Shown here one piece after another: positions 46,845 to 55,221 of a stretch of DNA of 64,000 nt. The stretch lies in NCBI GenBank assembly GCA_017522915.1, contig JAFWXX010000013.1:1-64000 (forward strand), given 5' to 3'. A program made the translations under genes and the position numbers. This stretch comes from Bacteroidaceae bacterium. GTDB lineage: Bacteria > Bacteroidota > Bacteroidia > Bacteroidales > Bacteroidaceae. Numbering within the stretch: position 1 is the stretch's first letter; each line of letters opens with the position of its first letter. The notes beneath the pieces were generated by a model. It was not told the DNA's origin and ran no database searches. It saw only the letters and a list, made by a program, of their open reading frames with translations.

Positions 46845-48191
46845 ATGAAGAAAGTAATCACATACGGCACCTACGACCTCTTGCACCATGGGCACATAAA
46901 TCTATTGCGTCGTGCAAAAGAGCTTGGCGATTACCTCATCGTAGGAGTCACGAACGACAATTTTGACCAGGAACGCGGAAAACTCAACGTTTGCAACAAC
47001 GTACTCGAACGCGTAGAGGCCGTAAAAGCCACCGGCCTTGCCGACCAGATAATCATCGAGGACTACTTTGGACAGAAAATTGACGATATACAGAAATACG
47101 ATGTTGATATTTTTGCCATAGGCAGCGATTGGGAGGGCAAATTCGACTATCTGAATGAATATTGCGAGGTCGTATATCTTCCGCGCACCGCAGGCATATC
47201 ATCCACAATGTTGCGCGAAGAGCAACAGACAACAATAAAAGCCGGCATTGTAGGATGCGGAAAAATAGCCAGACGTTTTGTACCCGAAGCCGGATACGTG
47301 AATGGCATCAACCTTACAGGAGCATACGACCATGACCCTAAGGTGCTCAATGAGTTTGTACAAACTTACGGTTTGAATCATGCATACGAGTCATACGACG
47401 CGATGCTCGACGACGTCAATGCCGTTTACATAGCCACTCCTCATCTCAGCCATTACGGATATTGCAAACAGGCACTGCTTGCCAAAAAGCATGTCCTTTG
47501 CGAGATACCTCTTGTATTGGAGGAGGAACAGGCATCAGAGCTGTACACCCTGGCAGAGTCACAAGGAGTCGTGCTTCTGGAGGCACACAAAACCGCGCAT
47601 TGCCCGGCATTCAACCATCTTATCGTAATGATAAAGAGCGGTGCCATAGGTGAAGTAGTGGACATCGAAGCCTCCCTTTCACGTCTTCTTCCCGACAGGA
47701 CACGTCGTGAATTCGACCTGGTTCAGGCCGGCGGCTCAATGTACGAATCGGGAGTCTATCCCTTGCTGCCGATATTCAAGCTGCTGGGAACCGGTTACAA
47801 AGAGTTAAGCATCTACTCCCGAATGGAAAACGGGATTGACATATATACAAAGGGAGTGCTCCGCTACCCTAGAGCAGTATGCTCATTCAAGTTAGGCCTT
47901 GGAGTAAAGACAGAGGGCAACCTTGTTATCTCAGGAACAAAAGGATATGCCTATGTCCCTGCCCCCTGGTGGAAGACCGACTATTTCGAATTGCGTTACG
48001 AGGACCAGAACCAGAACAAGAAGTACTTCTACAAGTGGGAAGGCGAGGGACTTAGATATGAAATCCAGGAATGGATCTCCTGCATCATGAACAGACGCAG
48101 CGAGAGCACACGCTGGAGAAGAGCCGAGAGCACGGCAACAGCAAGAACAATGCAGCAGTTCACCAAACGTACAAACTTCATGGAGATATGA
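46845..48191 (+). CDS. Cytidylyltransferase (TagD-like) fused to Gfo/Idh/MocA oxidoreductase
   Basis: A 448-residue two-domain protein. Residues 1-125 are a TagD/GCT-type nucleotidyltransferase (TYGTYDLLHHGHINLLRRA with HxGH, and RTAGISSTMLRE). Residues about 130-445 are a Gfo/Idh/MocA NAD(P) oxidoreductase (AGIVGCGKIARRF, then an AHKTAHCPAFNH segment). This suggests a bifunctional enzyme that reduces a keto/aldo-phosphate and makes a CDP-polyol, analogous to CDP-ribitol or CDP-glycerol supply; the order of reactions is inferred. It overlaps the SDR gene by 4 bases and is followed by a glycerophosphotransferase that would use the product. Confidence 0.85.
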   Translation: MKKVITYGTYDLLHHGHINLLRRAKELGDYLIVGVTNDNFDQERGKLNVCNNVLERVEAVKATGLADQIIIEDYFGQKIDDIQKYDVDIFAIGSDWEGKFDYLNEYCEVVYLPRTAGISSTMLREEQQTTIKAGIVGCGKIARRFVPEAGYVNGINLTGAYDHDPKVLNEFVQTYGLNHAYESYDAMLDDVNAVYIATPHLSHYGYCKQALLAKKHVLCEIPLVLEEEQASELYTLAESQGVVLLEAHKTAHCPAFNHLIVMIKSGAIGEVVDIEASLSRLLPDRTRREFDLVQAGGSMYESGVYPLLPIFKLLGTGYKELSIYSRMENGIDIYTKGVLRYPRAVCSFKLGLGVKTEGNLVISGTKGYAYVPAPWWKTDYFELRYEDQNQNKKYFYKWEGEGLRYEIQEWISCIMNRRSESTRWRRAESTATARTMQQFTKRTNFMEI

Positions 48192-48883
48192 AAACAGCAA
48201 TAGTTACAGGCGGAACATCAGGCATAGGATTGGGAGTAGCTGAAATGCTTGCCGTGAAAGGTTATCATGTGTATGTTACATACGCCCACAACGCCCCTAA
48301 AAAGAAGACCGCAAATATTGAAGCGATAAAGGTTGACCAAAGTAACCGCAAGGAGCTTTACAGTTTCATCGCACACATAAAGGAACATTGCGCAACAGTT
48401 GACTGCATTGTATGCAATGCCGGCACAACGATAAGAAAATCCTTCACGGAATATACCGACTGCGATTGGGATACAATGATGGAGATTGCAGTAACATCCC
48501 ATTACATTCTTATACGCGAGCTCTATACGCTTATCCCCAATAATTCACGCATACTCTTTACCGGTTCACAGATGGGAATAACCCCGCATGCCACCGTCCT
48601 CTCCTATGGAGTCACAAAGGCAGCAGTCCATGCCCTTGCCAAAAATCTGGTAAAGGAATTCGAAGGGAGCGGAACAACCGTAAACACGGTAGCCCCCGGT
48701 TTTGTCGAGACCCCTTGGCATACAGGCAAGCCACAAGAAATAAGAGAGAGCATCTGCAACAAAACGGCAATACACCGTTTTGCAACAGTCAGCGAGATTG
48801 CTGACGCTTTCAGGTTCTGCATTGACAACCCGTTTGTCAACGGCAGCCTCATTGAAGTCAACGGCGGATATTCATACAAATAG
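48188..48883 (+). CDS. SDR-family oxidoreductase
   Basis: A 231-residue classical short-chain dehydrogenase: cofactor motif TGGTSGIGLGV (8-18), NAG motif VCNAGTT, and the catalytic Tyr/Lys in SYGVTKAAV. The C-terminus VNGSLIEVNGGYSYK is typical. The ATG at 48188 overlaps the previous stop; the frame extends upstream but inside the fusion gene. Its place between the cytidylyltransferase fusion and the glycerophosphotransferase suggests it makes or modifies the polyol or sugar that is CDP-activated. Substrate unknown. Confidence 0.88.
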   Translation: MKTAIVTGGTSGIGLGVAEMLAVKGYHVYVTYAHNAPKKKTANIEAIKVDQSNRKELYSFIAHIKEHCATVDCIVCNAGTTIRKSFTEYTDCDWDTMMEIAVTSHYILIRELYTLIPNNSRILFTGSQMGITPHATVLSYGVTKAAVHALAKNLVKEFEGSGTTVNTVAPGFVETPWHTGKPQEIRESICNKTAIHRFATVSEIADAFRFCIDNPFVNGSLIEVNGGYSYK

Positions 48884-48890
48884 CATTGAC

Positions 48891-50003
48891 ATGAAGATAT
48901 CCCATGCCATATTGTCCTTAATATTCAGGCTGATTCCAAAATCGGGCAGGATACTTGTATATTCAAGTTTCCCGGATTGTTCCGACAACTCATATGCTAT
49001 GCATGAATACCTATGCAGGAACAGAAAAGGCAAGTACAGGCATGTATGGATATACTCCGACAAAGAGTCTGCTGCAAAGTACCCGAAATCAAAAGGATTC
49101 TACAAATACTCGATAAAGGCATTCTACTATTTTTCAAGAGCGAAATATGTTTTTACCACACACGGCATATACATGTTTCTTGATTTGAAGAAGGACAACA
49201 AGATAGTAAATCTATGGCATGGCATGCCGTTGAAGAAGATTGGATGCATGGATTCCAAAAGCGATGAGGGCAACCATAGCGCAGCAGGATATATGGTTGC
49301 CACAAGCAGTTTCTTCCAGGAGATAATGGCTAAATCATTCAGGGGAATGGAGATCGACCGCGTTCTGTTGGTCGGGCAGCCAAGAAACGACTTGATGTTC
49401 GAAGATACCTGTTTCTTCAAGAAAAGGAACATCGATCCTAAGGGATACAGCTCCATAGGGGTATGGTTGCCTACATACAGGCAGTCAATCATTGGAGACA
49501 TACGCAAGGATGGAATTTACAACGGAAACGGCATTTCATTCCTCACTATGAACGAACTGCACAGGCTCGACAGTTTTCTGCAGAAGACCTCATCCTTGCT
49601 CATAGTCAAGATACACCCGATGGACGCTTTACAACTGATAGACTTCGACAATTTCAAGAACCTTCTTATTGTAAAGCCTAAAGAGTTCCAGGAACAGCTC
49701 TACCCCCTTTTGGGAGCAAGCGACTACCTCCTCACCGACTACAGTTCCGTATGGATAGACTATTGCATACTTAAACGCCCTATCGGTTTTGTCATGAACG
49801 ACATCAAAGAGTATAAGGACTCGAGAGGATTGACAATTGAAGAACTCGACAAAAAGCTCCCAGGCACAATAATAGACACATACGAGAAACTCACCGCATT
49901 TATAGGTTGCCGTCCGAAGTTTGATGACAGGAATTCGGATATATACAACAAATACAACGACAACAAGGCTTCGGAACGCCTTGCCGAGAAATTAGGATTA
50001 TAG
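48891..50003 (+). CDS. CDP-glycerol glycerophosphotransferase family protein (TagB-like)
   Basis: A 370-residue protein of the TagB/TagF family, with FTTHGIYMFLDLKKDNKIVN, LWHGMPLKKIG, a VKIHPMD segment and YLLTDYSSVWIDYCILKRP. These enzymes move polyol-phosphate from a CDP-polyol onto a membrane glycolipid. The length matches the TagB primase rather than the much longer polymerase TagF, so adding one or few units is likely. The ATG at 48891 follows the SDR stop by 7 bases; an upstream extension overlaps the SDR gene. Confidence 0.88.
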   Translation: MKISHAILSLIFRLIPKSGRILVYSSFPDCSDNSYAMHEYLCRNRKGKYRHVWIYSDKESAAKYPKSKGFYKYSIKAFYYFSRAKYVFTTHGIYMFLDLKKDNKIVNLWHGMPLKKIGCMDSKSDEGNHSAAGYMVATSSFFQEIMAKSFRGMEIDRVLLVGQPRNDLMFEDTCFFKKRNIDPKGYSSIGVWLPTYRQSIIGDIRKDGIYNGNGISFLTMNELHRLDSFLQKTSSLLIVKIHPMDALQLIDFDNFKNLLIVKPKEFQEQLYPLLGASDYLLTDYSSVWIDYCILKRPIGFVMNDIKEYKDSRGLTIEELDKKLPGTIIDTYEKLTAFIGCRPKFDDRNSDIYNKYNDNKASERLAEKLGL

Positions 50004-50055
50004 AAAGACCATACATTCAACAACAAAAGAGAGAAATTTACAGATTACAGACAAT

Positions 50056-51192
50056 ATGGCAAAGAAAGTTTTTGTATCGGGATGCTACGACATGCTCCAT
50101 TCGGGACATGTAGCATTCTTCAAGGAGGCAGCCACACATGGCGACCTCTATGTAGGCATCGGTTCAGACGCAACCATACGCGAACTCAAGGACCGCAAGA
50201 CCATCAACACCGAGCGCGAACGCCTCTACATGGTAAAGGCAATCCGTTATGTAAAGGACGCCTTTGTAAACAGCGGCAGTGGCATGCTCGACTTCGAAGA
50301 AGATGTAAAACGCTTGAAACCGGATATTTTCTTTGTAAACAGCGACGGCTACACACCAGGCAAGAAACGCTTCTGCGAGGAGAACGGCATCGAGCTGGTT
50401 GTCAGCACACGCATCCCCGAAGCCGGATTGCCCACACGCTCCACAACAGCACTTCGCCAGGAATGCAACATACCCTACCGCATTGACCTTGCCGGCGGAT
50501 GGCTCGACCAGCCATACGTGAGCAAGCACCATGCAGGCCCGGTGCTCACCATAAGCATCGAACCCGACTATGACTTCAACAACCGCGGTGGCATGAGCAC
50601 ATCATCGCGCAAGGCGGCTATAGAGATGTGGCATGTAGATATACCCGAAGGCGACCGCGAGACACTTGCCAAGATGGTATTCCGCTACGAGAACCCTCCC
50701 GGAAGCCCATATATCAGCGGTTCTCAGGATGCCATAGGCATTGTAATGCCATGCCTCAACCGGCTAAACTACAACGGAGGCTACTGGCCCGAAAGCATCG
50801 AAACCGTAAAGGACGGAGCCGTACTCGACTTCATTGAGAAGAACCTATGGCTCATACCACTCGCTCCACGTGACAGCAATTACGACGTGCTTGCCGACAC
50901 CCGCATCGACGAAGCCGGAGCGCGTGCCCTCGCAAAGGCCGCCGACGACTGCTGGAAAGCAATCAACGCACAGGACGTTGATGCCTGGGGCAAGGCATGT
51001 ACCGAAAGCTTCGAGGCACAGACAGCCATGTTCCCCAACATGATTTCTCCGCATGTACAGAAGGCCATCGACGAGTATAAAGGCCTTGTAAAAGGCTACA
51101 AGATTACCGGAGCCGGCGGTGGCGGATACTTGGTTATAGTAAACGACACTCCGATAAAGAACGCAATACAGATAAGAATCAGAAGAAACTGA
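50056..51192 (+). CDS. Cytidylyltransferase-like domain fused to GHMP-kinase-like domain
   Basis: A 378-residue protein. Residues 1-130 form a cytidylyltransferase-type domain (VSGCYDMLHSGHVAFFKEA, HxGH). Residues about 145-370 look like a GHMP small-molecule kinase: RIDLAGGWLDQPYVS, an altered second motif GGMSTSSRKAA and the C-terminal ITGAGGGGYLV. The pairing would phosphorylate a sugar or polyol and activate it with a nucleotide, as in heptose activation, but the substrate is unknown. It lies 52 bases after the TagB-like gene. Confidence 0.82.
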   Translation: MAKKVFVSGCYDMLHSGHVAFFKEAATHGDLYVGIGSDATIRELKDRKTINTERERLYMVKAIRYVKDAFVNSGSGMLDFEEDVKRLKPDIFFVNSDGYTPGKKRFCEENGIELVVSTRIPEAGLPTRSTTALRQECNIPYRIDLAGGWLDQPYVSKHHAGPVLTISIEPDYDFNNRGGMSTSSRKAAIEMWHVDIPEGDRETLAKMVFRYENPPGSPYISGSQDAIGIVMPCLNRLNYNGGYWPESIETVKDGAVLDFIEKNLWLIPLAPRDSNYDVLADTRIDEAGARALAKAADDCWKAINAQDVDAWGKACTESFEAQTAMFPNMISPHVQKAIDEYKGLVKGYKITGAGGGGYLVIVNDTPIKNAIQIRIRRN

Positions 51193-51209
51193 TTGCAAGG
51201 CAACAGACA

Positions 51210-52346
51210 ATGCAAACGGACAATACATCAGGAGCAGGAGAACGCTCCGCAACGGAGTTGTTCTTCTCGCTCATAAGGTGCGGAATAGGCAATGAAAAAG
51301 CATTGCCCTATACTCCCACGCCCGAACAATGGCACGAACTGTTCGACATTGCAAAGAAACAGACCCTTGCAGGAATAGCCTTTGCCGGAATAAAGGAGTT
51401 GCCGCAGGAGCAACGACCGCCCAAAGAGATACTCCTGCAATGGTTTCAGCTAAGCAACATAATACAGAAGAAGAACGCCGACCTTAACAGGAAGAGCGTG
51501 TTTGTAGCCAAGAAGTTCCTCCACGACGGATTCCGCAACTGCATTCTCAAGGGGCAAGGAGCAGCACAGCTCTACCCCGACCCCACCCTGCGCACACCCG
51601 GAGATATCGATATATGGCTCGAAGGCGGACACGAAAAAGTTCTGACCTATGTAAAGAAATATATCAACAATTGTGACCCGACATATCATCACGTCGATTT
51701 CCCCATCACACCCGACCTGGACATTGAGATACACTACAGGCCTACATGGATGTACAATCCATTTACCGACAAACGCATGCAAGCATATTTCGACGGCCAA
51801 GCAGACGAACAGTTCTGCAACACCGTACATACAGCGGAAGGCAACTTCAACGCACCCACCGCAACGTTCAACAGAATATATATGCTGCTGCACATATACC
51901 GCCACCTCTTTTTTGAAGGCATAGGCATGCGCCAGCTTCTCGACTACTATTTTGTAATGAAGCAAGGAATGACAGACAAGGAAAAGGAGTTGTACAGAAA
52001 CACAACCAGAGAGTTCGGGATTGAAAGATTCGCTGGAGCTGTAATGTACGTCATGCAACACATGTTCCACCTCGATTGCAGCCAAATGCCGGTTGAGCCT
52101 AACACAAGGCACGGCAAATTCCTTTTGCGCGAGGTTATGCTTGCCGGCAATTTCGGAAAACACGACACACGGTACATTCAGAATGAAGGTATATTCCCAA
52201 AGTTGTTCAACAACACCCGACGACTGCTCACCCTTATGTGGTACTACCCGCAGGAAGCGTTGTGGATTCCATATTTCAAGCTATGGCACTGGTTCTGGCG
52301 ACGCAGGAACCGAAAAGAGCGATATAAATCCGACAACGCGGGCTAA
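51210..52346 (+). CDS. Nucleotidyltransferase family protein (NTP_transf_5)
   Basis: A 378-residue protein of the NTP_transf_5 group: an early NCILKGQGAAQLYPDPTLR segment followed by the catalytic-type Asp pair in TPGDIDIWL, and HHVDFPITPDLDIEIHYRP. The group is frequent in capsule and lipopolysaccharide clusters, with unproved function, perhaps transferring a nucleotide or phosphate group. It lies 17 bases after the fusion gene and ends the ugd operon. Confidence 0.78.
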   Translation: MQTDNTSGAGERSATELFFSLIRCGIGNEKALPYTPTPEQWHELFDIAKKQTLAGIAFAGIKELPQEQRPPKEILLQWFQLSNIIQKKNADLNRKSVFVAKKFLHDGFRNCILKGQGAAQLYPDPTLRTPGDIDIWLEGGHEKVLTYVKKYINNCDPTYHHVDFPITPDLDIEIHYRPTWMYNPFTDKRMQAYFDGQADEQFCNTVHTAEGNFNAPTATFNRIYMLLHIYRHLFFEGIGMRQLLDYYFVMKQGMTDKEKELYRNTTREFGIERFAGAVMYVMQHMFHLDCSQMPVEPNTRHGKFLLREVMLAGNFGKHDTRYIQNEGIFPKLFNNTRRLLTLMWYYPQEALWIPYFKLWHWFWRRRNRKERYKSDNAG

Positions 52347-52481
52347 ATGGACTTCCAGGCTTTGGATCCGGCCACACATGCGTCTCTAAAAGCCCCAATG
52401 AGATCAAGTGCCATTTTGAAGGCATGCAATAGTTTTTTTTGACAAATCTTTCATTCCAACAGAAAAAAACATTGCCCAAAA

Positions 52482-52513
52482 TTGTTCTATATATAAATTA
52501 TTTAATAGATTTG
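52482..52513 (+). promoter_or_regulatory. Promoter for the small gene at 52639
   Basis: TTG (52482-52484), a 21-bp spacer and TAGATTTG (52506-52513). The leader is about 120 bases long and contains nothing recognised. Confidence 0.6.
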
Positions 52514-52638
52514 CTTCGCCGAAGTATCGTGCAGCTCATAAAGCGAGCAAGATAACCATAAACAAAAAAAGCAGAACCAGGAGCATTGCCTGTCATCATG
52601 ACAAGCAACCGCCATACGCTCCCCAAACAACAAGTTCA

Positions 52639-52923
52639 ATGGATAAAGACGAAATCGAGAAAATAAAGAAGAGGTTATCCGACCCTAAGGTCTTGGCCGA
52701 GATATACCTCGGAGCAGCCAAGGCACTCCTCTACACCGACGAGGAGATTCGTGCCGTGCTCGAAGAGGATGAAGCACAAGAGTTCATCGATCTCCGCAAC
52801 AAGTTTATTGCCACTCATGGCAAAAGATTGTCCAAGTACAGCAACGACAACACTTTCGGCCCACAGTTAGCAGCAGAGGACGACTCGTACCCCTACAGCA
52901 TCACACCCGAAGCCGAATGTTAA
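52639..52923 (+). CDS. Small acidic helical protein of unknown function
   Basis: A 94-residue cytoplasmic-looking protein, helical and charged (DKDEIEKIKKRLSDPKVLAE; LLYTDEEIRAVLEEDEAQEF). It has no signal peptide, no membrane segment and no recognised family. It has its own promoter and lies between the first polysaccharide operon and a short transcription unit. Length and base composition look genuine. Confidence 0.6.
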   Translation: MDKDEIEKIKKRLSDPKVLAEIYLGAAKALLYTDEEIRAVLEEDEAQEFIDLRNKFIATHGKRLSKYSNDNTFGPQLAAEDDSYPYSITPEAEC

Positions 52924-52982
52924 GGACAGCCATAGCCAAAATACATTTTGGCAATAAGGCAAATCCATAATTGGCAAAACAG

Positions 52983-53013
52983 TTGCAAAACAAGAAGAAG
53001 GATTATATCTTTG
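52983..53013 (+). promoter_or_regulatory. Promoter of a very short transcription unit
   Basis: TTG (52983-52985), a 20-bp spacer and TATCTTTG (53006-53013): a near-perfect Bacteroidetes promoter, directly followed by a terminator. Confidence 0.7.
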
Positions 53014-53018
53014 CACAT

Positions 53019-53087
53019 GGCACAACTACACAATAATGCCATGCCCGTCTATGTTATGGTCAACGACCGCATAGACGGGCATTTTTA
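53019..53087 (+). ncRNA. Candidate ~65-70-nt small RNA ending in an intrinsic terminator
   Basis: The predicted start is about 53019-53022. A perfect 13-bp stem (53041-53053 with 53070-53082) is followed by TTTTA. The transcript would be little more than a leader plus terminator hairpin. An open frame from 53017 to 53136 (39 codons) runs through the terminator and is less likely to be used. Confidence 0.5.
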
Positions 53088-53268
53088 TACCACGCTTGAC
53101 GGTGCTGCCGACAGCATTGCCGTAGTTCAACATTAAACGTCAAACATTTCCATTTTCCCCCTCACTTTGCGGAACTCTCCTAAAGAAATTAAGGGGAACA
53201 CTATACAACACAAACGTTTCACCTAAAACATTAAACCATAAACAACATTCCACCAAAATCGAAATTCA

Positions 53269-53301
53269 TTTGCAAAAGCGGTATCACAAACTGTATATTT
53301 G
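53269..53301 (+). promoter_or_regulatory. Promoter of the sigma-like gene
   Basis: TTTG (53269-53272), a 21-bp spacer and TATATTTG (53294-53301), 20 bases before the ATG. Confidence 0.7.
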
Positions 53302-53321
53302 CCGGTAAAAAAGCAAGAATC

Positions 53322-53801
53322 ATGAAAAATCACAACCGCATTGCAAGCGCAATCGACCTGAGTGAAATAATGTACGCACATGCGCTGAGACTGACCAACG
53401 ACAAACACCTTGCCGACAAACTGATACAGGAAACCATGTTGCAGATAAGAGAAAAGGCAGCAACATACATCGCAGGCATGCCCTTCGTGACATGGATAAA
53501 AATGATAATGGAAAACACCTATCTCGCCACCTTTAAAGATGCCGACCTGCAACAGCTGCACCGTCTTTGCTTCTGCGGCAGCACAAACCTGTTTGCAATC
53601 AACTACCACGACACATACAGCACAAAAGAAATATACTTTGTAATGTCGCGCCTGACACCCGGCCAGGCAGCAGCCGTCACCCTGCGCCTGAAAGGCTACA
53701 AGCCCAACGAAATCGCAAGAAAAATGCGCATCACAACACAACGCGCCGAGAAGCACTTGGCAGAAGCGACACACAACCTCATTCACACAATGGACAATTG
53801 A
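53322..53801 (+). CDS. Divergent ECF-like sigma factor in the polysaccharide locus
   Basis: A 159-residue protein. A sigma-70 region 2-like part (about 12-70: LSEIMYAHALRLTNDKHLADKLIQE) is followed by a region 4-like helix-turn-helix (about 105-155: LTPGQAAAVTLRLKGYKPNEIARKMRITTQRAEKHLAEAT). It is short and weakly conserved in region 2, with no anti-sigma partner. Its last 73 bases and the following promoter are duplicated at 56807. The location suggests control of polysaccharide genes, but no ECF-type promoter was seen beside them. Confidence 0.75.
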   Translation: MKNHNRIASAIDLSEIMYAHALRLTNDKHLADKLIQETMLQIREKAATYIAGMPFVTWIKMIMENTYLATFKDADLQQLHRLCFCGSTNLFAINYHDTYSTKEIYFVMSRLTPGQAAAVTLRLKGYKPNEIARKMRITTQRAEKHLAEATHNLIHTMDN

Positions 53802-53831
53802 CTGTCTCCTTTATTTTCATCAATTGCACCT

Positions 53832-53867
53832 CAACACAACCGGCAATAAAAATTGCCGGTTGCGTTG
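53832..53867 (+). terminator. Terminator after the sigma-like gene
   Basis: A 16-bp stem with one mismatch (53832-53847 with 53852-53867) and a 4-base loop, followed by a T-rich tract. It is duplicated at 56911-56946. Confidence 0.75.
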
Positions 53868-53926
53868 GATTATTTTCACCATTCGGGAATATTCAAACTA
53901 TTTTCAAAGAAAATAGCGTATTAGAA

Positions 53927-53957
53927 TTGCTATTTATATATATATTTAATAAATTTG
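53927..53957 (+). promoter_or_regulatory. Promoter of wecB
   Basis: TTG (53927-53929), a 20-bp spacer and TAAATTTG (53950-53957). The same promoter occurs at 57006-57036 as part of the duplication. Confidence 0.75.
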
Positions 53958-54038
53958 CTTGTTTTAAAGTAATTAGATGAATTGTGTACACTTGCCTAAT
54001 TACAATCCCAAAGAAAGCCAATATAAACGAGTAACAAC

Positions 54039-55187
54039 ATGAAAACCATAATGCTTGTATTCGGAACCCGCCCCGAGGCTATAAAGATGGCTCCGTTGGT
54101 GAAGGAGTTCCAGAAATATCCCGAAACATTCAAAACAGTAGTGTGCGTTACTGGCCAGCACCGCCAGATGCTCGACCAGGTACTGCAACTCTTTGAAATC
54201 ACCCCCGACTACGACCTCAACATAATGAAACAGGGCCAGGACCTCTACGACGTTACAGCCCGTGTGCTAACCGGCATGCGCGACGTACTTAAAGAAGCAC
54301 AGCCCGATGTAGTTCTTGTACACGGCGATACAACAACAAGCACTGCGGCAGCACTTGCAGCTTTCTACCAACAGATACCGGTGGGCCATGTAGAGGCAGG
54401 CCTTCGCACACATAACATATACAGTCCCTGGCCCGAAGAGATGAACCGCCAGATAACAGGCCGCATTGCAACATACAACTTTGCCCCAACGCCATTGAGC
54501 AAAGCCAACCTGCTTCGTGAATCTGTTGCCGAAGAGAGCATTGCAGTTACCGGCAACACCGTCATAGACGCTCTTCACCTCGTAGTGGGCAAACTCAATA
54601 AAGATGCAGAACTTGCCAAAGAACAGGACGCCATTCTTCTCGGTGCCGGCTACGATGTAAACCGTCTTGCCAATGGAAAAAAGCTTGTACTCATCACCGG
54701 CCACCGCCGCGAGAATTTCGGTGACGGCTTCATTCGTATGGTGACAGCCATGAAGGACCTTTCAGAAAAATATCCCGAGGTTGACTTTGTTTACCCCATG
54801 CACTTGAATCCTAATGTGCGCAGGCCAATACATGAAGTATTTGGCGAAGACCTCACTCGCCCGAATTTCTTTTTCATTGAGCCGCTCCAGTACCTTGAGT
54901 TTGTCCACTTGATGTCAAAGTCAACCATCGTGCTCACCGACAGCGGCGGCATACAGGAAGAGGCTCCCGGTCTTGGCAAACCTGTACTTGTGATGCGCGA
55001 CACTACCGAACGCCCCGAAGCACTTGAAGCCGGTACTGTAAAACTTGTGGGCACTGACTACAACAAAATTGTGAGCGAAGTATCACTGTTACTTGACGAT
55101 ACCGCATACTATGACAAGATGAGCAAGGCAGTGAACCCGTACGGTGACGGGCTCGCCTGCGGCAGAATCGTTGAGAGATTGAAATAA
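54039..55187 (+). CDS. wecB: UDP-N-acetylglucosamine 2-epimerase (non-hydrolysing)
   Basis: A 382-residue enzyme of the WecB/MnaA family interconverting UDP-GlcNAc and UDP-ManNAc. Signatures are FGTRPEAIKMAPLV at the N-terminus, VHGDTTTS, GHVEAGLRT, TGHRRENFG and DSGGIQEEAP. The UDP-ManNAc feeds WecC (to ManNAcA) and/or the TagA/WecG transferase at 57108. It lies 34 bases before wecC and is transcribed from the promoter at 53927. Confidence 0.96.
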   Translation: MKTIMLVFGTRPEAIKMAPLVKEFQKYPETFKTVVCVTGQHRQMLDQVLQLFEITPDYDLNIMKQGQDLYDVTARVLTGMRDVLKEAQPDVVLVHGDTTTSTAAALAAFYQQIPVGHVEAGLRTHNIYSPWPEEMNRQITGRIATYNFAPTPLSKANLLRESVAEESIAVTGNTVIDALHLVVGKLNKDAELAKEQDAILLGAGYDVNRLANGKKLVLITGHRRENFGDGFIRMVTAMKDLSEKYPEVDFVYPMHLNPNVRRPIHEVFGEDLTRPNFFFIEPLQYLEFVHLMSKSTIVLTDSGGIQEEAPGLGKPVLVMRDTTERPEALEAGTVKLVGTDYNKIVSEVSLLLDDTAYYDKMSKAVNPYGDGLACGRIVERLK

Positions 55188-55221
55188 TAAAAAGAAAGCA
55201 ATATACTAAAACAAACAATTT

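Larger units (their letters stand above)
53729..53996 (+). repeat. Segmental duplication, copy 1 (sigma tail, terminator, promoter)
   Basis: This 268-bp segment is matched at 56807-57075 with only scattered differences. It contains the last codons of the sigma-like gene, its terminator and the promoter of wecB. Confidence 0.9.

Noticed and set aside
53017-53136. 39-codon frame after the promoter at 52983
   Set aside because: It runs through a perfect terminator stem and the mRNA would have almost no leader; a small RNA is the simpler reading, though translation is not excluded.
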